Below the pieces are notes generated by a model. The model saw only the letters and a list, made by a program, of their open reading frames with translations, had not been told where the DNA came from and did no database searches. This document shows, piece after piece, positions 12,121 through 12,175 of a stretch of 12,175 nucleotides of DNA; positions within the stretch are counted from its first letter, which is position 1, and every line of letters begins with the position of its first letter. The translations under genes were made by a program, and so were the position numbers. Source of the DNA: Candidatus Obscuribacterales bacterium. Lineage in GTDB: Bacteria > Cyanobacteriota > Vampirovibrionia > Obscuribacterales > Obscuribacteraceae. Location: NCBI GenBank assembly GCA_021732245.1, contig JAKFVJ010000132.1, forward strand, positions 1-12,175, written 5' to 3'.

Positions 12121-12175
12121 AGTGCCTTTACTATTAATACGGAAAAACAAACAAAAAGTTCACAGCCAAGAGGTT
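12121..12175. repeat. direct repeat flanking brnTA, outer copy
   Basis: Gap-free partner of 11421-11475, offset by exactly 700 bases. Identity is highest over the last 24 bases, with one mismatch, and the match is still perfect at the last base of the window, so the true repeat may extend further. It lies 62 bases upstream of the brnT start. Confidence 0.8.

Noticed and set aside
1..12175. CRISPR array, tRNA or rRNA genes, transposase or integrase
   Set aside because: No regularly spaced repeats, no cloverleaf with conserved arms, and no transposase or recombinase reading frame was seen on either strand.

Overview
This 12.2 kb window is a compact bacterial chromosomal segment with housekeeping genes on both strands and no gene-free stretch longer than about 280 bases. 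No photosynthesis, rRNA or tRNA genes were recognised. An ABC1 (UbiB/AarF) kinase, a DUF2993-type secreted lipid-binding protein, an MEP-pathway ispG and the intergenic GGGCGCAT/ATGCGCCC palindromes would fit a Gram-negative lineage near the cyanobacteria, possibly the non-photosynthetic Vampirovibrionia/Obscuribacterales. That placement is an inference from gene flavour only and is weakly held.

Left part (1-5217), all on the minus strand. Reading in the direction of transcription: gpmI (phosphoglycerate mutase, glycolysis), a small Thr-rich lipoprotein, a secreted DUF2993-family protein, rph (RNase PH, tRNA 3'-end maturation), and an ABC1 kinase that runs off the left edge. Gaps of 118-186 bases hold hairpins, candidate promoters and a degenerate intergenic repeat, so these look like separate or loosely coupled units rather than one tight operon.

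Middle part (5497-9560), plus strand. A one-TM small membrane protein, holA (clamp-loader delta subunit) and a LOG-family phosphoribohydrolase, the last two only 3 bases apart. Then etfB-etfA, encoding an electron transfer flavoprotein, with a good -10 box inside nested inverted repeats and a TTG start on etfB. A short palindromic repeat occurs three times here: before holA, between etfB and etfA, and after etfA.

Right part (9625-12175), minus strand. ispG (isoprenoid synthesis, convergent with etfA) lies downstream of a short RadC-type JAB/MPN protein, with a perfect 14-bp palindrome between them. Upstream of radC is a BrnT/BrnA type II toxin-antitoxin pair. A 55-bp, about 75% identical direct repeat lies on either side of brnTA, exactly 700 bp apart, with the outer copy meeting the window edge. 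This looks like a small accessory cassette placed upstream of radC and is the most unusual structure in the window. I do not see a clearly new multi-gene system.
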